From positions 124,001 through 188,000 of the forward strand of contig NZ_JAVHJU010000002.1 in the NCBI RefSeq assembly GCF_031082405.1: a stretch of DNA of 64,000 bases. Reading direction: 5' to 3'. The notes under the pieces were generated by a model. It was not told the DNA's origin. It was given only the letters and a program-made list of their open reading frames with translations, and did no database searches. Numbering within the stretch: position 1 is the first letter of the stretch; the number at the start of each line of letters is the position of its first letter. The DNA comes from Amycolatopsis sp. A133. GTDB taxonomy: Bacteria > Actinomycetota > Actinomycetes > Mycobacteriales > Pseudonocardiaceae. Positions 1 through 9,251 of this stretch are shown here, in pieces. The position numbers were made by a program, and so were the translations under genes.

Positions 1-47
1 GCGGGTACCTCGAGGGCTCGTCGGTCTGCTCCAAGCAGTACGCCTAG
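1..47 (+). CDS. 3' end of an upstream gene (partial)
   Basis: An open frame enters from the left edge and ends at a TAG at 45-47; its last residues read GYLEGSSVCSKQYA. This is too little to name a family. The perfect palindromic terminator 8 bases downstream supports this being a genuine gene end rather than a chance frame. Confidence 0.5.
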   Translation, partial: GYLEGSSVCSKQYA

Positions 48-54
48 CTTCATG

Positions 55-86
55 AAAAAGGCCCCCACCGCGGTGGGGGCCTTTTT
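55..86. terminator. Bidirectional rho-independent terminator
   Basis: A perfect 32-base palindrome: AAAAAGGCCCCCACCG joined to its exact complement, with five A on one side and five T on the other. It lies between two convergent genes and has the A-tract/T-tract needed to stop transcription in both directions. Confidence 0.9.
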
Positions 87-95
87 CGTGCGTTC

Positions 96-1070
96 CTAGA
101 AGAGGGCGCTCGCGAGGTCGCGCCGGGCCTTCATGACCCGGTCGTCGGCCGGGTCGAACAGGTCGAACAGGGCCACCAGGTGCTCACGGACCCGGTTGCG
201 GTCCTCACCCGCGGTGCGGCGGACCGCGTCGATCAGGCGCTTGAAGCCCGCCTCGACGTCGTTCTCCGCGATGTCCAGGTCGGCCGCGTCGAGCTGGGCC
301 GCCAGGTCGGACGGGTCGGCGTCGGCCTTCGCGCGCGCCTCCGGGTCCGCGCTTTCGGCGCGGGCGGTGAACTTGACCTGGGCCAGGGCGTTCTTCGCCA
401 GCTCGTTGGCCGGTTCGACGTCGAGGATGCGCTCGTAGGCGGCCTGCGCCGCGGCGAAGTCACCCCGCTCGAAGGCCTCTTCCGCCTCGGTGAAGCGCGG
501 GTCTTCCGGCTCCTCGGCCAGGCCGCCCGCCGCCTCCGCGTCGCGGATCCCCGGCAGCTTGTCGCGCAGGGCGTCGAGCAGCGCGTTGATCCACTTGCGG
601 ATCTCGGGCTCGGGCAGGGCGCCGGAGAAGGCGTCGACCGGCTGGCCGCCGGCGATGGCGACGATCGTCGGGATGGACTGCGCGCCGAACAGCTGCGCGA
701 TCCGCGGGTTGGCGTCGACGTCGACCTTCGCCACGACCCACGCGCCACCGGACTCGGCGGCCATCCGCTCCAGGACCGGGGACAGCTGCTTGCACGGGCC
801 GCACCACTCGGCCCACAGGTCCACGACCACGAGCTGGTGCAGGGACCGCTCCACGACCTCGGCCTGGAAGGTGGCCTCGGTGACATCGATCACGGCATCG
901 CCCGGCGCGGACCGCGGCGGCGGCCCCTCGCCACCGGCCGGGCCGGCGGACGGGGCCGGCTGCCTCTGCGCCGCTTCGGCGCGGGCCTTGAGCGCGGACA
1001 GGTCGACCGCGCCGGAAAGGGCGGCGGACAAGGCCGCTGACTTCGCTGCAGATCCGCGTGGTTGTGTCAC
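96..1070 (-). CDS. Thioredoxin-domain TPR protein (CnoX/YbbN-like)
   Basis: A 324-residue cytoplasmic protein. After a low-complexity N-terminus, a thioredoxin fold carries the active site WCGPCK, and the C-terminal half contains tetratricopeptide-like helices (for example [17 protein letters not shown]). This is the architecture of the CnoX/YbbN co-chaperone family, which holds unfolding or oxidised clients; mycobacteria have an equivalent protein. I chose the GTG at 1068-1070 because an AGGATGG ribosome-binding site lies just upstream; an ATG at 1106 would add 12 residues with no clear site. It is convergent with the gene at the left edge and shares its terminator. Its redox partner and clients cannot be read from sequence. 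Confidence 0.88.
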   Translation of the reverse strand: MTQPRGSAAKSAALSAALSGAVDLSALKARAEAAQRQPAPSAGPAGGEGPPPRSAPGDAVIDVTEATFQAEVVERSLHQLVVVDLWAEWCGPCKQLSPVLERMAAESGGAWVVAKVDVDANPRIAQLFGAQSIPTIVAIAGGQPVDAFSGALPEPEIRKWINALLDALRDKLPGIRDAEAAGGLAEEPEDPRFTEAEEAFERGDFAAAQAAYERILDVEPANELAKNALAQVKFTARAESADPEARAKADADPSDLAAQLDAADLDIAENDVEAGFKRLIDAVRRTAGEDRNRVREHLVALFDLFDPADDRVMKARRDLASALF

Positions 1071-1098
1071 GGTTCCATCCTGGCACGGGCGCCGGAGA

Positions 1099-1221
1099 AG
1101 TTTCACCGGGTGGTCGGCCGTCGCGGCGGTCCGGCTTGCTCGACCGCCGGTTCCGGGGCGGCCTTGGCGTCAAGTCGAGGTTTCGCCGGGTGCCCGGCAG
1201 CTGCGGCGGTCCGGCTTGCTC
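1099..1221. repeat. Imperfect direct repeat, 80-bp spacing
   Basis: Two copies of about 43 bases begin at 1099 and 1179, exactly 80 bases apart. They share the blocks GGTTTCrCCGGGTG (approximately) and GCGGCGGTCCGGCTTGCTCG. The stretch 1071-1402 otherwise holds no gene I can support; it separates two divergently transcribed genes and must contain their promoters. Confidence 0.6.
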
Positions 1222-1402
1222 GGCCCCCTTCGGGAGGGCGAGCTCCGGTCTCGACAGCCGGGGGCGCGGGGGCCCGGGTTCTGAAGCCGCGGGCAGCTCG
1301 GCGGGCGGAATCCGGCGGGTGCGCGAGCCCACGCGCCGGTTTCGGGGCTCGTCCCGGCCCGTCCGCTTGGCAGGACGGCACCGCTGGGGCAGGCTCGGCC
1401 GG

Positions 1403-1810
1403 GTGCACATCCGGCGTGACGTGAAGGTGGGTCTCTCGATCGCCGCCGCCGTGGTCTGGATCGGCGCGGTGACGCTGCTCATCGTGCACGAACCGGACCC
1501 GGGCGCGGCCTCGCCCGGCGAACTGCGCGACAAGCTCGCCGCCGCGCTCACCGGCCACGACGCCGACGCCTTCGCCGGCCTCCTCGACTACCCCGGCTCG
1601 GGCGGCGACGACTTCGCGAAGGACTACGTCTCGGTGCTCGCCGACCGCGGCGCCCACGACGTGCGCGTCGAGCTCGGCCCCGACGCCGGCTCACCGACCC
1701 GCGCGACCGTCTCCGGGGCCCTCGGCGACGGCAAGCCGTTCAGCTACCCCCTGGCGGTGACGAGCGAAGACGGCCGCTGGACGGTCGCCTTCACCCCGCC
1801 CCTCCCCTAG
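1403..1810 (+). CDS. Small membrane-anchored protein of unknown function
   Basis: A 135-residue protein with one N-terminal transmembrane segment (about residues 8-26, VGLSIAAAVVWIGAVTLLIV) followed by an extracytoplasmic domain of about 105 residues containing ELRDKLAAALTGHDADAFAGLL. The domain resembles small NTF2-like or lipoprotein-type extracellular domains, but I do not recognise a family. The GTG at 1403 is chosen because it starts immediately before the membrane segment; a GTG at 1421 is an alternative. Upstream codons in the same frame are repeat-derived and unlikely to be translated. Confidence 0.6.
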   Translation: MHIRRDVKVGLSIAAAVVWIGAVTLLIVHEPDPGAASPGELRDKLAAALTGHDADAFAGLLDYPGSGGDDFAKDYVSVLADRGAHDVRVELGPDAGSPTRATVSGALGDGKPFSYPLAVTSEDGRWTVAFTPPLP

Positions 1811-1825
1811 CCCCCAGCGCCCCAA

Positions 1826-1910
1826 GCGCCCCAATGTGGCGTTCGGTGCGTCCAACGCACCGAACGCCACATTGGGTGCGCTGGACGCAACCAACGCCAC
1901 ATTGGGGCGC
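1826..1910. repeat. Intergenic palindromic element, CCAATGTGGCGTT family
   Basis: Between two convergent stop codons. The arm at 1830-1850 (CCAATGTGGCGTTCGGTGCG plus a flanking C) pairs perfectly with 1856-1876 around a 5-base loop. A third partial copy, AACGCCACATTGGGGCGC at 1893-1910, is an exact complement of 1826-1843, so the left arm can form either of two mutually exclusive hairpins. It probably serves as a bidirectional terminator, but the lack of T-tracts and the repeat structure suggest a dispersed genomic element. Confidence 0.75.
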
Positions 1911-1920
1911 TCGGCACAGG

Positions 1921-2223
1921 TCAGGAGTCGCGGAGGTGGGCCTCGATCCGCTCCACCTTCGCTTCGAGCTGGTCGGAAAAGCCCGGCCGGATGTCCGCCT
2001 TCAGCACCAGGCCGACGCGGGCCGAGCCCTCGCCGGCGGCCTCGACCGCGCGCTTGACGACGTCCATCACCTCGTCCCACTCGCCCTCGATGTTCGTGAA
2101 CATCGCGTTGGTCGAATTGGGGAGCCCGGATTCACGGACCACCTTCACCGCACGGGCGACGGCTTCGCTCACCCCGCCGTCGGGGTCCCCGCCGGACGGG
2201 CTCACGCTGAACGCGACGATCAT
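1921..2223 (-). CDS. MTH1187/YqgV-family thiamine-binding protein
   Basis: A 100-residue protein starting MIVAFSVSPSG and containing VSEAVARAVKVVRESGLPN and a C-terminal VLKADIRPGFSDQLEAKV. These are features of the MTH1187 family (formerly DUF77), small ferredoxin-fold proteins shown in some members to bind thiamine or its precursors. Full family length. It is divergent from the marR-type gene with 79 bases between the starts, so the two may share control. Ligand binding here is inferred from the family. Confidence 0.82.
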   Translation of the reverse strand: MIVAFSVSPSGGDPDGGVSEAVARAVKVVRESGLPNSTNAMFTNIEGEWDEVMDVVKRAVEAAGEGSARVGLVLKADIRPGFSDQLEAKVERIEAHLRDS

Positions 2224-2302
2224 GCTCGGAAGTCCCTTCTTCGGTGGTCATTTCCGCCAGTCGTGCGACACCCGCCGGTACCCGCTGGTAACTTCGCGTG
2301 TC

Positions 2303-2803
2303 ATGAACCGTCCGCTGCCGTTCGACCCGATCGCCCGCGCGGCCAGGATCTGGGAGGACCGGATCGGGCCCTCCGGGACCATGGCCGCGGTGACCGGGGT
2401 GATGCGGGTCCAGCAGATCATCCAGTCCGCGGTGGACGGCGCGCTCAAGCCGCACGGCCTGACCTTCGCCCGGTACGAAGCGCTGGTGCTGCTCACCTTC
2501 GCCCGCAGCGCCAGCCTGCCGATGCGGGTGATGGGCGAGCGGCTCCAGCTGCACCCCACCAGTGTCACCAACATAGTGGACCGCCTGGAGCGCGACGGGC
2601 TCGTGAAGCGGGTTCCGCACCCGACCGACCGCCGCACGACGCTGGTGGAGATCACCGACGAGGGCCGGGCGCGCCGCGAGGCCGCGACCGAAGCCGTCAC
2701 CGCCATCGACTTCGGGCTGAGCGGGCTGACCGAGCGGCAGACCGAGCAGCTGACCGACCTGCTGACGAAGGTGCGCCGCGCCGCCGGGGACTTCAGCGAG
2801 TGA
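2303..2803 (+). CDS. MarR-family transcriptional regulator
   Basis: A 166-residue regulator with a central winged helix-turn-helix: LRRL-like recognition region MRVMGERLQLHPTSVTNIVDRLERDGLVKR, then the beta-wing PHPTDRRTTLVEITDEG. Flanking helices form the MarR dimer interface. The ATG at 2303 is preferred over longer in-frame starts because the family begins about 40 residues before the first core helix and the upstream frame overlaps the divergent gene. It is the obvious candidate to control the divergent thiamine-binding gene, though no operator palindrome is evident. Confidence 0.88.
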   Translation: MNRPLPFDPIARAARIWEDRIGPSGTMAAVTGVMRVQQIIQSAVDGALKPHGLTFARYEALVLLTFARSASLPMRVMGERLQLHPTSVTNIVDRLERDGLVKRVPHPTDRRTTLVEITDEGRARREAATEAVTAIDFGLSGLTERQTEQLTDLLTKVRRAAGDFSE

Positions 2804-2806
2804 ACG

Positions 2807-2841
2807 GAAAGGGCCCGCACTCGGCGAGCGCGGGCCCTTTC
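2807..2841. terminator. Bidirectional terminator hairpin
   Basis: Twelve-base arms GAAAGGGCCCGC (2807-2818) and its complement (2830-2841) around an 11-base loop, with AAA and TTT at the outer ends. It starts 3 bases after the marR stop codon and lies 14 bases beyond the end of the convergent membrane-protein gene. Confidence 0.85.
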
Positions 2842-2854
2842 TCACATACCGGGA

Positions 2855-3220
2855 TCAGACGGCGACCGGTTCCTTCGCCTGGAACAGGCCGACACCGCCG
2901 TGGGACAGCCGCTGCGGGCCGTCGAGCTTGCCGTTGCGCAGCGCCCACTTCTCGAACAGCCACGTGAACAGCGGCGGGATGCTGGCCAGCAGGGCCAGCA
3001 CCAGCGTCTTCGGGCGCCAGCCGAGCGGCTTCGCCACGGACAGGGAGATCACCACGTAGAGGACGAAGACCACGCCGTGCACCATGCCGAGGACGGGCAC
3101 GCCGCCCTCGCCGGAGGAGTGGACGACGTACTTGAGGAACATCCCGACCAGCAGCGCGGCCCACGAGAGAGCTTCGGCTACTGCGGCCACGCGGAACGCA
3201 TAAGCGGCCTTGCTGGACAC
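2855..3220 (-). CDS. DUF3817 membrane protein
   Basis: A 121-residue inner-membrane protein with about three transmembrane segments: AEALSWAALLVGMFLKY, VHGVVFVLYVVISLSVA and TLVLALLASIPPLFTWLFE. The order and the motif MVHGVVFVLY match the DUF3817 (YdzA-like) family; function unknown. Start is a GTG at 3218-3220 with a strong AGGAGGAAGAA ribosome-binding site. Confidence 0.82.
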   Translation of the reverse strand: MSSKAAYAFRVAAVAEALSWAALLVGMFLKYVVHSSGEGGVPVLGMVHGVVFVLYVVISLSVAKPLGWRPKTLVLALLASIPPLFTWLFEKWALRNGKLDGPQRLSHGGVGLFQAKEPVAV

Positions 3221-3383
3221 TTCTTCCTCCTGTGGGGTCTCACCACTTTGGTCTCACACACGAAAACGCCCGACGTGCACCGTCCAAGGCGGACTGCCTG
3301 GTACGTCAACGGCGATGTCGGACGTGGTGATACCCAGTGTGAGGCGTGACGGCCCTCACGGGAACACCGGGGCCCGTGACGAT

Positions 3384-3427
3384 GCTCACGGCCGTGGTCC
3401 ACTGTGGTCTGAACCACGGCCGTGAGC
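3384..3427 (-). terminator. Terminator of the GH92 operon
   Basis: Fifteen-base perfect arms, GCTCACGGCCGTGGT (3384-3398) and its complement (3413-3427), around a 14-base loop, ending 9 bases past the stop of the minus-strand GH92 gene. The rest of the gap 3221-3435 should hold the promoter of the DUF3817 gene, but I see no convincing hexamers. Confidence 0.75.
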
Positions 3428-3435
3428 GCCGGTCG

Positions 3436-5823
3436 CTACCCCGCGCAGGGCGAGGGCGGAGCGGACGACGGTGACGTCGCCCACGTCGCCTTCGCGGCGT
3501 CGGTGGTGAGGGTGAAGTCCAGCGTGGCGCCGCGTTTCAGCTGATCGAAGCCGACGTAAACGCGGTCACTGGCCTTCGAGCCGACCTTCAGGCCGGAGAC
3601 GTACTGCAGCTTCGCCCCGTCCGCGCCGGGCGCCTGGATCCTGATGTCCTTCCCGTTCTCCAGGTGCACCACGGACTTCGCGAACCGCGGAGTGTTCAGC
3701 ACGAAGTTCCCAGTCCCTGGGACGGCGGGATAGAGCCCCAGCGCGCTGAAGACGTACCAGGCCGACATGGTGCCCAGGTCGTCGTTCCCGGTGACGCCGT
3801 TGGGCGCGTTCGTGAACAGCGTGTGCGCGGACCGCACGACCGTGGACGTCTTCGCCGGCTGCCCGGTGAGCGCGTACATCCACGGCGAGTGCAGGTCGGG
3901 CTCGTTGTTCGGGTTGTAGCGGAACTGGTCGTAGTAGTCGTACGGGCCGACGACCCAGTTCTCGCGGACCGCCTTCGCCGGGTCCTTCACCAGTTCGTCG
4001 TAGGCGAAGAAGTCGTCGAGGCGCTTGCCGGTGGCCGCGGGGCCGCCCATCCGCTGCACCAGGCCGGGCACGTCCTGCTGCACCAGCCACTGGTACTGCC
4101 AGGCCGTGCCCTCGTGGAAGCCGTCCTGGCTCTGCGGGCTGTACGGCTTGTCCGCGGGTGAGAACCACGCGCCGCCGTGGACCTTAGGCCGGAAGAAGCC
4201 GGTGAAGCCCCGATCGGCCTGGGTGGAGTCCCACAGCGTCCGGTAGGTCCGGCCCTTCGCCGCCAACGCCGCCGCGTCGTCCTTCTTGCCGAGCGCGGCC
4301 GCCATCACCGACAGCGAACAGTCACCGAGCGCGTACTCCAAGGTGGCCGACGCGCCGTGGTTCGGATCGGTGTCCTGGCCCTTCTTCGGGAAGTCCGGGT
4401 CGTACTGGACGAACCCGTCCTGCTGGTAGCTGGCGTTGCCGGAGCGGCCCTGGAACGGCGACGACGCCGGCGGGATCTCCCGCGAGTTCTGCAGCAAGGC
4501 GTCGTACGCGCGCAGCTCGTTGCCCGACAACGCACCGAAGCGCCAGAGGTCCACCAGGAACGGGGTGACCGGGTCGCCGGTCATCGTGTTCGTCTCCTGG
4601 CTCGCGTACGCCCACCGCGGCAGCCAGCCGCCCTGGTCGTGGATCGCCAGGATGCTCTTCGCGATGTCCCGCGCCCGTCCCGGCCGCAGCAGCGCCAGGA
4701 GCTGGTTCTGCGTGCGGTAGGTGTCCCACAGCGAGAAGAAGTCGTAGTAGGTCCACCCGACCGCGCGGTGGATCTTCTTGTCGAAGCCGTAGTAGCGGCC
4801 GTCGGCGTCGTTCGCGGTCAGCGGCTGCAGCAGCGCGTGGTAGAGCGAGGTGTAGAAGACCGTGCGATCGTCGGGTGTCCCGCCCTTGATGTCCACAGAG
4901 GACAACTCGCGTCGCCAGCTGCGCTGGGCGTCGGCCTTCGCCGAGTCGAACGAGCGGATGTGCTCCGAGGCCAGGTTCACGCGCGCGCCCTGCGCGTCCA
5001 CCTGGGAGATCGCGGTGGTGGCGGTGACCTGGCCGCCGCCGCCGAAGGTCAGCCACGCACCCCGCAGGCCCGCACCGCCTTCGGAGGAGCGCGAGCCCGG
5101 CGTGCCGCCGGTCGGCGACCACGTGCCGAACGCCTTGAACGGCTTGTCGAACTTCGTCGTGAAGTACGTCGTGTAGGCCTTGCCGCCGCAGAACGCCTGC
5201 GACTCCACGGTGCCCTCGACGGTCCGGTCGTCGACGACGCGGATGCTGCTGCCCGTCACCGGTTCCTTGTCGTTGGCCTGCCCGACGTTGACGAAGACGT
5301 TGGCGTCACCCGGCTTCGTGAAGGTGTACCGCTCGGCACCCGCCCGCGTCGCCGCGGTCGTCTCGACGTCGACGCCGCCGTAGCCGGTCAGGCGGACCTT
5401 GTAGTAGCCGGGCTTGCCGACTTCGCCGTCATGGGTGAACGGCGAGGCGTACTGCTTCTGGTCGAATGTCACAGCCGCCCTCGTGTCGAACGCCTTGCCG
5501 GGCCCCACTTCCCCGGTCGTCGGCAACGTCGAGACCAGGCCGCCCTGCTCCCAGCAGCCCGCACCGGACAGGAAGAAGTGCCCGAACCCGCGGATCGCGG
5601 TGTCGGTGTAGCGGTAGCCGGCGTAGTGCGAGGTGATCGGGCTGACCTGCGTCATCCCGAACGGCGCCGAAGCGCCCGGGAAGGTGTTGCCCTCGTCCTG
5701 CGTGCCGATGAACGTGTTGACGGCGTCCAGCGCGTCGCCGCCGGCCGCGGCGGCGACGGTGGGACTGACCACCGTCGCCGCCGCGGCGAGCGTCAGTGCG
5801 CTCGCCAGGACCTTGCGCCTCAT
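3436..5823 (-). CDS. Secreted GH92 alpha-1,2-mannosidase
   Basis: A 795-residue exported glycoside hydrolase. The signal peptide MRRKVLASALTLAAAATVV ends near AAAAG. The N-terminal GH92 signature EGNTFPGASAPFGMTQ and the C-terminal catalytic motif GNDDLGTMSAWYVFSALG are both intact; the paired Asp in GNDD belong to the general-base site of this calcium-dependent inverting family. GH92 enzymes trim alpha-linked mannose from N-glycans and fungal mannan. Its ATG overlaps the stop of the upstream mannosidase gene (ATGA), so the two are translationally coupled. The C-terminus ends soon after the catalytic domain, unlike its longer neighbour. Confidence 0.93.
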   Translation of the reverse strand: MRRKVLASALTLAAAATVVSPTVAAAAGGDALDAVNTFIGTQDEGNTFPGASAPFGMTQVSPITSHYAGYRYTDTAIRGFGHFFLSGAGCWEQGGLVSTLPTTGEVGPGKAFDTRAAVTFDQKQYASPFTHDGEVGKPGYYKVRLTGYGGVDVETTAATRAGAERYTFTKPGDANVFVNVGQANDKEPVTGSSIRVVDDRTVEGTVESQAFCGGKAYTTYFTTKFDKPFKAFGTWSPTGGTPGSRSSEGGAGLRGAWLTFGGGGQVTATTAISQVDAQGARVNLASEHIRSFDSAKADAQRSWRRELSSVDIKGGTPDDRTVFYTSLYHALLQPLTANDADGRYYGFDKKIHRAVGWTYYDFFSLWDTYRTQNQLLALLRPGRARDIAKSILAIHDQGGWLPRWAYASQETNTMTGDPVTPFLVDLWRFGALSGNELRAYDALLQNSREIPPASSPFQGRSGNASYQQDGFVQYDPDFPKKGQDTDPNHGASATLEYALGDCSLSVMAAALGKKDDAAALAAKGRTYRTLWDSTQADRGFTGFFRPKVHGGAWFSPADKPYSPQSQDGFHEGTAWQYQWLVQQDVPGLVQRMGGPAATGKRLDDFFAYDELVKDPAKAVRENWVVGPYDYYDQFRYNPNNEPDLHSPWMYALTGQPAKTSTVVRSAHTLFTNAPNGVTGNDDLGTMSAWYVFSALGLYPAVPGTGNFVLNTPRFAKSVVHLENGKDIRIQAPGADGAKLQYVSGLKVGSKASDRVYVGFDQLKRGATLDFTLTTDAAKATWATSPSSAPPSPCAG

Positions 5824-8800
5824 GCGCCGATGCCGATCGCGAACACGTGCAGTGCGCCGCCGCTGACGTTGTCCGGCAGCGTCACGCTGGCCACGGTCTT
5901 GCCCGCGTCCAGGGTGATCGGGTTGGTGCCGAACACCATCGTCCGGATCTGCTGCGGGTCGCTGCCCGAAGCGTTGCGGTACGGCGTCGACAGGACGATG
6001 CGGTTGCCGAACGACGGCTGGGCGCCGCCGCCACCGAGGGTCCAGTCGGAGAACCCGATGGTCGCGGTGGACTTGCTGCCGTCGGTGTAGGTGACGGTCA
6101 GCGTGCCCGAGGCGTTGCCGTTGGACGCCGAGCCGAGCAGCGCGAGCCGCCCGGAGCCGGTGACGTTCACCGTCTGGCCGCCGGCGACCACGTTGTCCGG
6201 GTCCCCGGCCGGGAACGCCGGCCAGGTGAACTTGATGCCGTCACTGGTCACCGTGCCGCCCGGGGTGGCGCCGGCCGCGGCGAGGGCCTCGGCCGAGTAG
6301 CTCCAGCCGCCGCCGTCGAAGTTGGCCGCACCGGAGTTCGCGTCCGGGGAGATGCCGGCGTTGTTCACCGTGGCCAGCCAGCTGTTCGGCTGGGCCACGA
6401 GCACCGTGAGCACGGCCTGCGACGAGGCCAGGCCGGGCGCGGAGAACGTCACCGGGATGCGGCGGGCGCCGTCGGCCAGCCCCGCGGGGACCGAAACCGT
6501 CAGCTCCGCCTGCGCCTTGCCCGCGGCGGGCACCGCGATGGTGCCCGTCGACGGCGTCAGCGTGATCCCGTCGACGCTGCCCGCGCTGTAGGTCCAGGTC
6601 CGGGCGGTGCCCGACAGGTCCTGGACGCCCACGGAAGCCTTCGACGTCGACCCCGCGGGCGTCACCGCCCGCGCCGGGTCCACGAAGGACAGGCTCGGCT
6701 TCTCCTGCTCGCGGAACGACGGCGGCGCGTCGGCCGGCGCGCTGCCCCACGCGGTCGCCGTGGCGGAGCGGGTGTAGTCGAGCGTGCCACCGCCGGAGAT
6801 CAGGCCCTCCGGCAGCCACGCCTTCGCGGCCGCACCGCCGTTGACCTTCAGGCTGCCCACGTAGTCGCCGGTGCCCGGGGCGTTGATCGTGATCTTCTTG
6901 CCCGCGCCGGTGGTGAGCACGGCGTGCTCGAAGCGCGGGGTGACCAGCAGCGTCTCGGCGCGGCCCGGGATCTCCGGGTAGATGCCGAGCGCGGACCACA
7001 CGTACCAGGCCGACATCTGGCCGAGGTCGTCGTTGCCGATCAGGCCCTCGGGACGAGGGTTGTACAGGTCGTCCATCGAACGGTGCACGATCGCCTGGGT
7101 CTTGGCCGGCGCGCCCGCGTACGAGTAGACGTAGGGCGCGTTGGAGTTCGGCTCGTTGCCCATGAAGGCGTACGGCTCCTGCGTGCCCGCGTTCAGCTGG
7201 GTGAAGAAGGTGTCCAGCCGGGACTGGGTCGCGGTGTTCCCGCCGAACGCCGTCACGACGCCGCCGAGGTCGTAGGGCACCATCCACTCGTACTGCGCGC
7301 CGTTGCCCTCGACCCAGCCCTGCGAGCTGGCCGGGTCGTAGGTGCCGGCGAACGAGCCGTCCGCGTTGCGCGGCTGCAGGTGCCCGGTGCCCGGGTTGTA
7401 GAGGTTCTGCCAGTTCTGGGCGCGCTTCATGAACGTCGTGTACGTCGCGCTGTCGCCGAGCCGCTTCGCGAACTGGGCGATGGAGAAGTCGGCGCTGGTG
7501 TATTCCAGGGTGTCCGCGCCGGCGCCCGGCACGTAACCGAGCTTCTGGTAGTCGTCCAGGCCCGGCCGCTCGGTGTAGCCCTGCGTCGGCTGGGTCGCGC
7601 CCTTGATCATGAGCAGCAACGCCTTCTGGGCGTCGAAGTCCCGCGCCCCGAACGCGTACGCGCTGGAGACGATGATGTGGTACGGGTCGCCGTTCATGAC
7701 GCCGGTGTAGTCGTTCGCGACCGTCCAGCGGTCCCACGAGCCGCCCTGTTCGGCGTAGGCCATCATCGACCGGACGATGTCCGACGTCTCGTGCGGCGCG
7801 ATCGTCGCCAGCAGCGGGACCTCCGAGCGGTAGATGTCCCAGCCGGAGAAGTTCGTGTACATCGCGTGGTTCTTGTCGGCCGTGTGGATCCGGCCGTCGA
7901 AGCCGATGTACTGCCCGTTCGCGTCGGAGAACACGTTGGGCTGGATCAGCGAGTGGTACAGCGACGTGTAGAACGTCGTCAGGTCCGCGTCGGAACCACC
8001 GGTGACGGCGATCTTGCCGAGCTGGTCGTTCCACGCCTTCCGCGCGCCCGCCGCCACGGTGTCGAAGGACTTCTTCGTGTTCTCGGCCTTGAGGTTGGCC
8101 TTCGCGCCGTCGACGGACACAAAGGACAGTCCGACCTGGACGTTCACCTGGGCACCGTTGAGGTTCGCGAAGGTGACGTACCCGCCGCTGCCCGGGCCGC
8201 TGACGGTGGTGTTCTGCGGCGCGGCCTTGGCCGGGCGCGCGATCGAGGCGTCGACGCCGTTGGGCTGCGCGACCTTCGCCTTGGCGCCGCCGGTTTCGGC
8301 GGCCTTGTTCGGCGTCACGGCGCCGTTCTTCCAGGTGCCGATCGACTCGAACGGCGTGTCGAACTTCGCCGAGAAGTAGACGCGGTAGCTGTTCCGGGCC
8401 CCGCAGAAGCGGCCGCTCGCGGCCCAGCCGCTGATGGTGTCCTTGCCGATGGTGATCGACGCGTCGTCGGTGCCGTTGACCGAGCCGGACGTGTTGACCA
8501 GCAGCGTCGAGGACGCGCCCGCCGGGTAGGTCAGCCGCGCCGAGCCGGTGCGCTGGGTCGCGCTGAGCTCGACCTTCGCTCCGCTGTCGAGGGTCACGTC
8601 GTAGGCGCCCGCGGTCGCGTGTTCGTTGGCGTGCGAGAACTTCGACGTGTAGTGGGCCGGGTCGGTCGCCGGGGAAGTCGTCACTTCACCGACATAAGGG
8701 ATGAACGGGATGTCCTGATAGGTCGAACAGCCGGCGCCGGAAAGGTGCGTCAGGCTGAACCCGGTCAAGGCGTTGTCGTCGTAGAAGTAGCCGCCGGGCT

Positions 8801-9044
8801 GGGATTTCACCGTGTCCGGGCTCCACTGGACCATGCCGAACGGCGCGACCGCGCCCGGGAACGTGTTGCCGGCACCGCCCCCGGTGCCGTGGTCGGCGCC
8901 ACCGGGCCGGGTGCCGACGAAGGGGTTGACCCACTTCGCGAAATCCGTGCCGGTAGCCGCGGCAGCGGGCACAGCGGGAGCCACCGCTGCGGTCACCGCC
9001 AGTGTCAAAAAGGTCAAACCGGCTCTGAAGCGCAATCGCGCCAT
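5820..9044 (-). CDS. Secreted multidomain GH92 alpha-mannosidase
   Basis: A large exported enzyme of about 1074 residues. After a signal peptide ending near VPAAAA come the GH92 signatures GNTFPGAVAPFGMVQWSPDT and GNDDLGQMSAWYVWSALG. From about residue 760 a NEW3-like beta-sandwich domain (SVGVQDLSGTARTWTYS onward) and a terminal domain of about 150 residues (NNAGISPDANSGAANFDGGGWSY onward, resembling C-terminal modules of sugar hydrolases) are appended, perhaps for substrate or cell-wall binding. Two ATGs are possible; 9044 is preferred because AAAGG lies 8 bases before it, while 9050 is only 2 bases from it. It leads the two-gene mannosidase operon divergent from lacI. Confidence 0.93.
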   Translation of the reverse strand: MARLRFRAGLTFLTLAVTAAVAPAVPAAAATGTDFAKWVNPFVGTRPGGADHGTGGGAGNTFPGAVAPFGMVQWSPDTVKSQPGGYFYDDNALTGFSLTHLSGAGCSTYQDIPFIPYVGEVTTSPATDPAHYTSKFSHANEHATAGAYDVTLDSGAKVELSATQRTGSARLTYPAGASSTLLVNTSGSVNGTDDASITIGKDTISGWAASGRFCGARNSYRVYFSAKFDTPFESIGTWKNGAVTPNKAAETGGAKAKVAQPNGVDASIARPAKAAPQNTTVSGPGSGGYVTFANLNGAQVNVQVGLSFVSVDGAKANLKAENTKKSFDTVAAGARKAWNDQLGKIAVTGGSDADLTTFYTSLYHSLIQPNVFSDANGQYIGFDGRIHTADKNHAMYTNFSGWDIYRSEVPLLATIAPHETSDIVRSMMAYAEQGGSWDRWTVANDYTGVMNGDPYHIIVSSAYAFGARDFDAQKALLLMIKGATQPTQGYTERPGLDDYQKLGYVPGAGADTLEYTSADFSIAQFAKRLGDSATYTTFMKRAQNWQNLYNPGTGHLQPRNADGSFAGTYDPASSQGWVEGNGAQYEWMVPYDLGGVVTAFGGNTATQSRLDTFFTQLNAGTQEPYAFMGNEPNSNAPYVYSYAGAPAKTQAIVHRSMDDLYNPRPEGLIGNDDLGQMSAWYVWSALGIYPEIPGRAETLLVTPRFEHAVLTTGAGKKITINAPGTGDYVGSLKVNGGAAAKAWLPEGLISGGGTLDYTRSATATAWGSAPADAPPSFREQEKPSLSFVDPARAVTPAGSTSKASVGVQDLSGTARTWTYSAGSVDGITLTPSTGTIAVPAAGKAQAELTVSVPAGLADGARRIPVTFSAPGLASSQAVLTVLVAQPNSWLATVNNAGISPDANSGAANFDGGGWSYSAEALAAAGATPGGTVTSDGIKFTWPAFPAGDPDNVVAGGQTVNVTGSGRLALLGSASNGNASGTLTVTYTDGSKSTATIGFSDWTLGGGGAQPSFGNRIVLSTPYRNASGSDPQQIRTMVFGTNPITLDAGKTVASVTLPDNVSGGALHVFAIGIGA

Positions 9045-9091
9045 GGCCATCGCCTTTCACCTCGTCAGCGCGACCAGAAACGGTGTGTCAT

Positions 9092-9103
9092 GACAACCTT
9101 GTC
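9092..9103. promoter_or_regulatory. Probable LacI operator upstream of the GH92 operon
   Basis: GACAACCTTGTC, differing by one base from the perfect palindrome GACAACGTTGTC that overlaps the lacI start. It lies 48 bases upstream of the GH92 start. The surrounding gap 9045-9291 also has an inverted repeat CTGTCCG-4-CGGACAG at 9172-9189 of unknown role. Confidence 0.7.
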
Positions 9104-9251
9104 GCGCAGTCGGTCGAACCGGGCCACCTTGGGCAGCGGTTCACCGGATCGTCAAGGGGTCCCGTCAAGACCTGTCCGCTTCCGGACAGCGTCATCAGCC
9201 GTCTGTCCTACGCCGTCAGTAGCCGAATCGGCACAATCCACGCAGGAGGCG

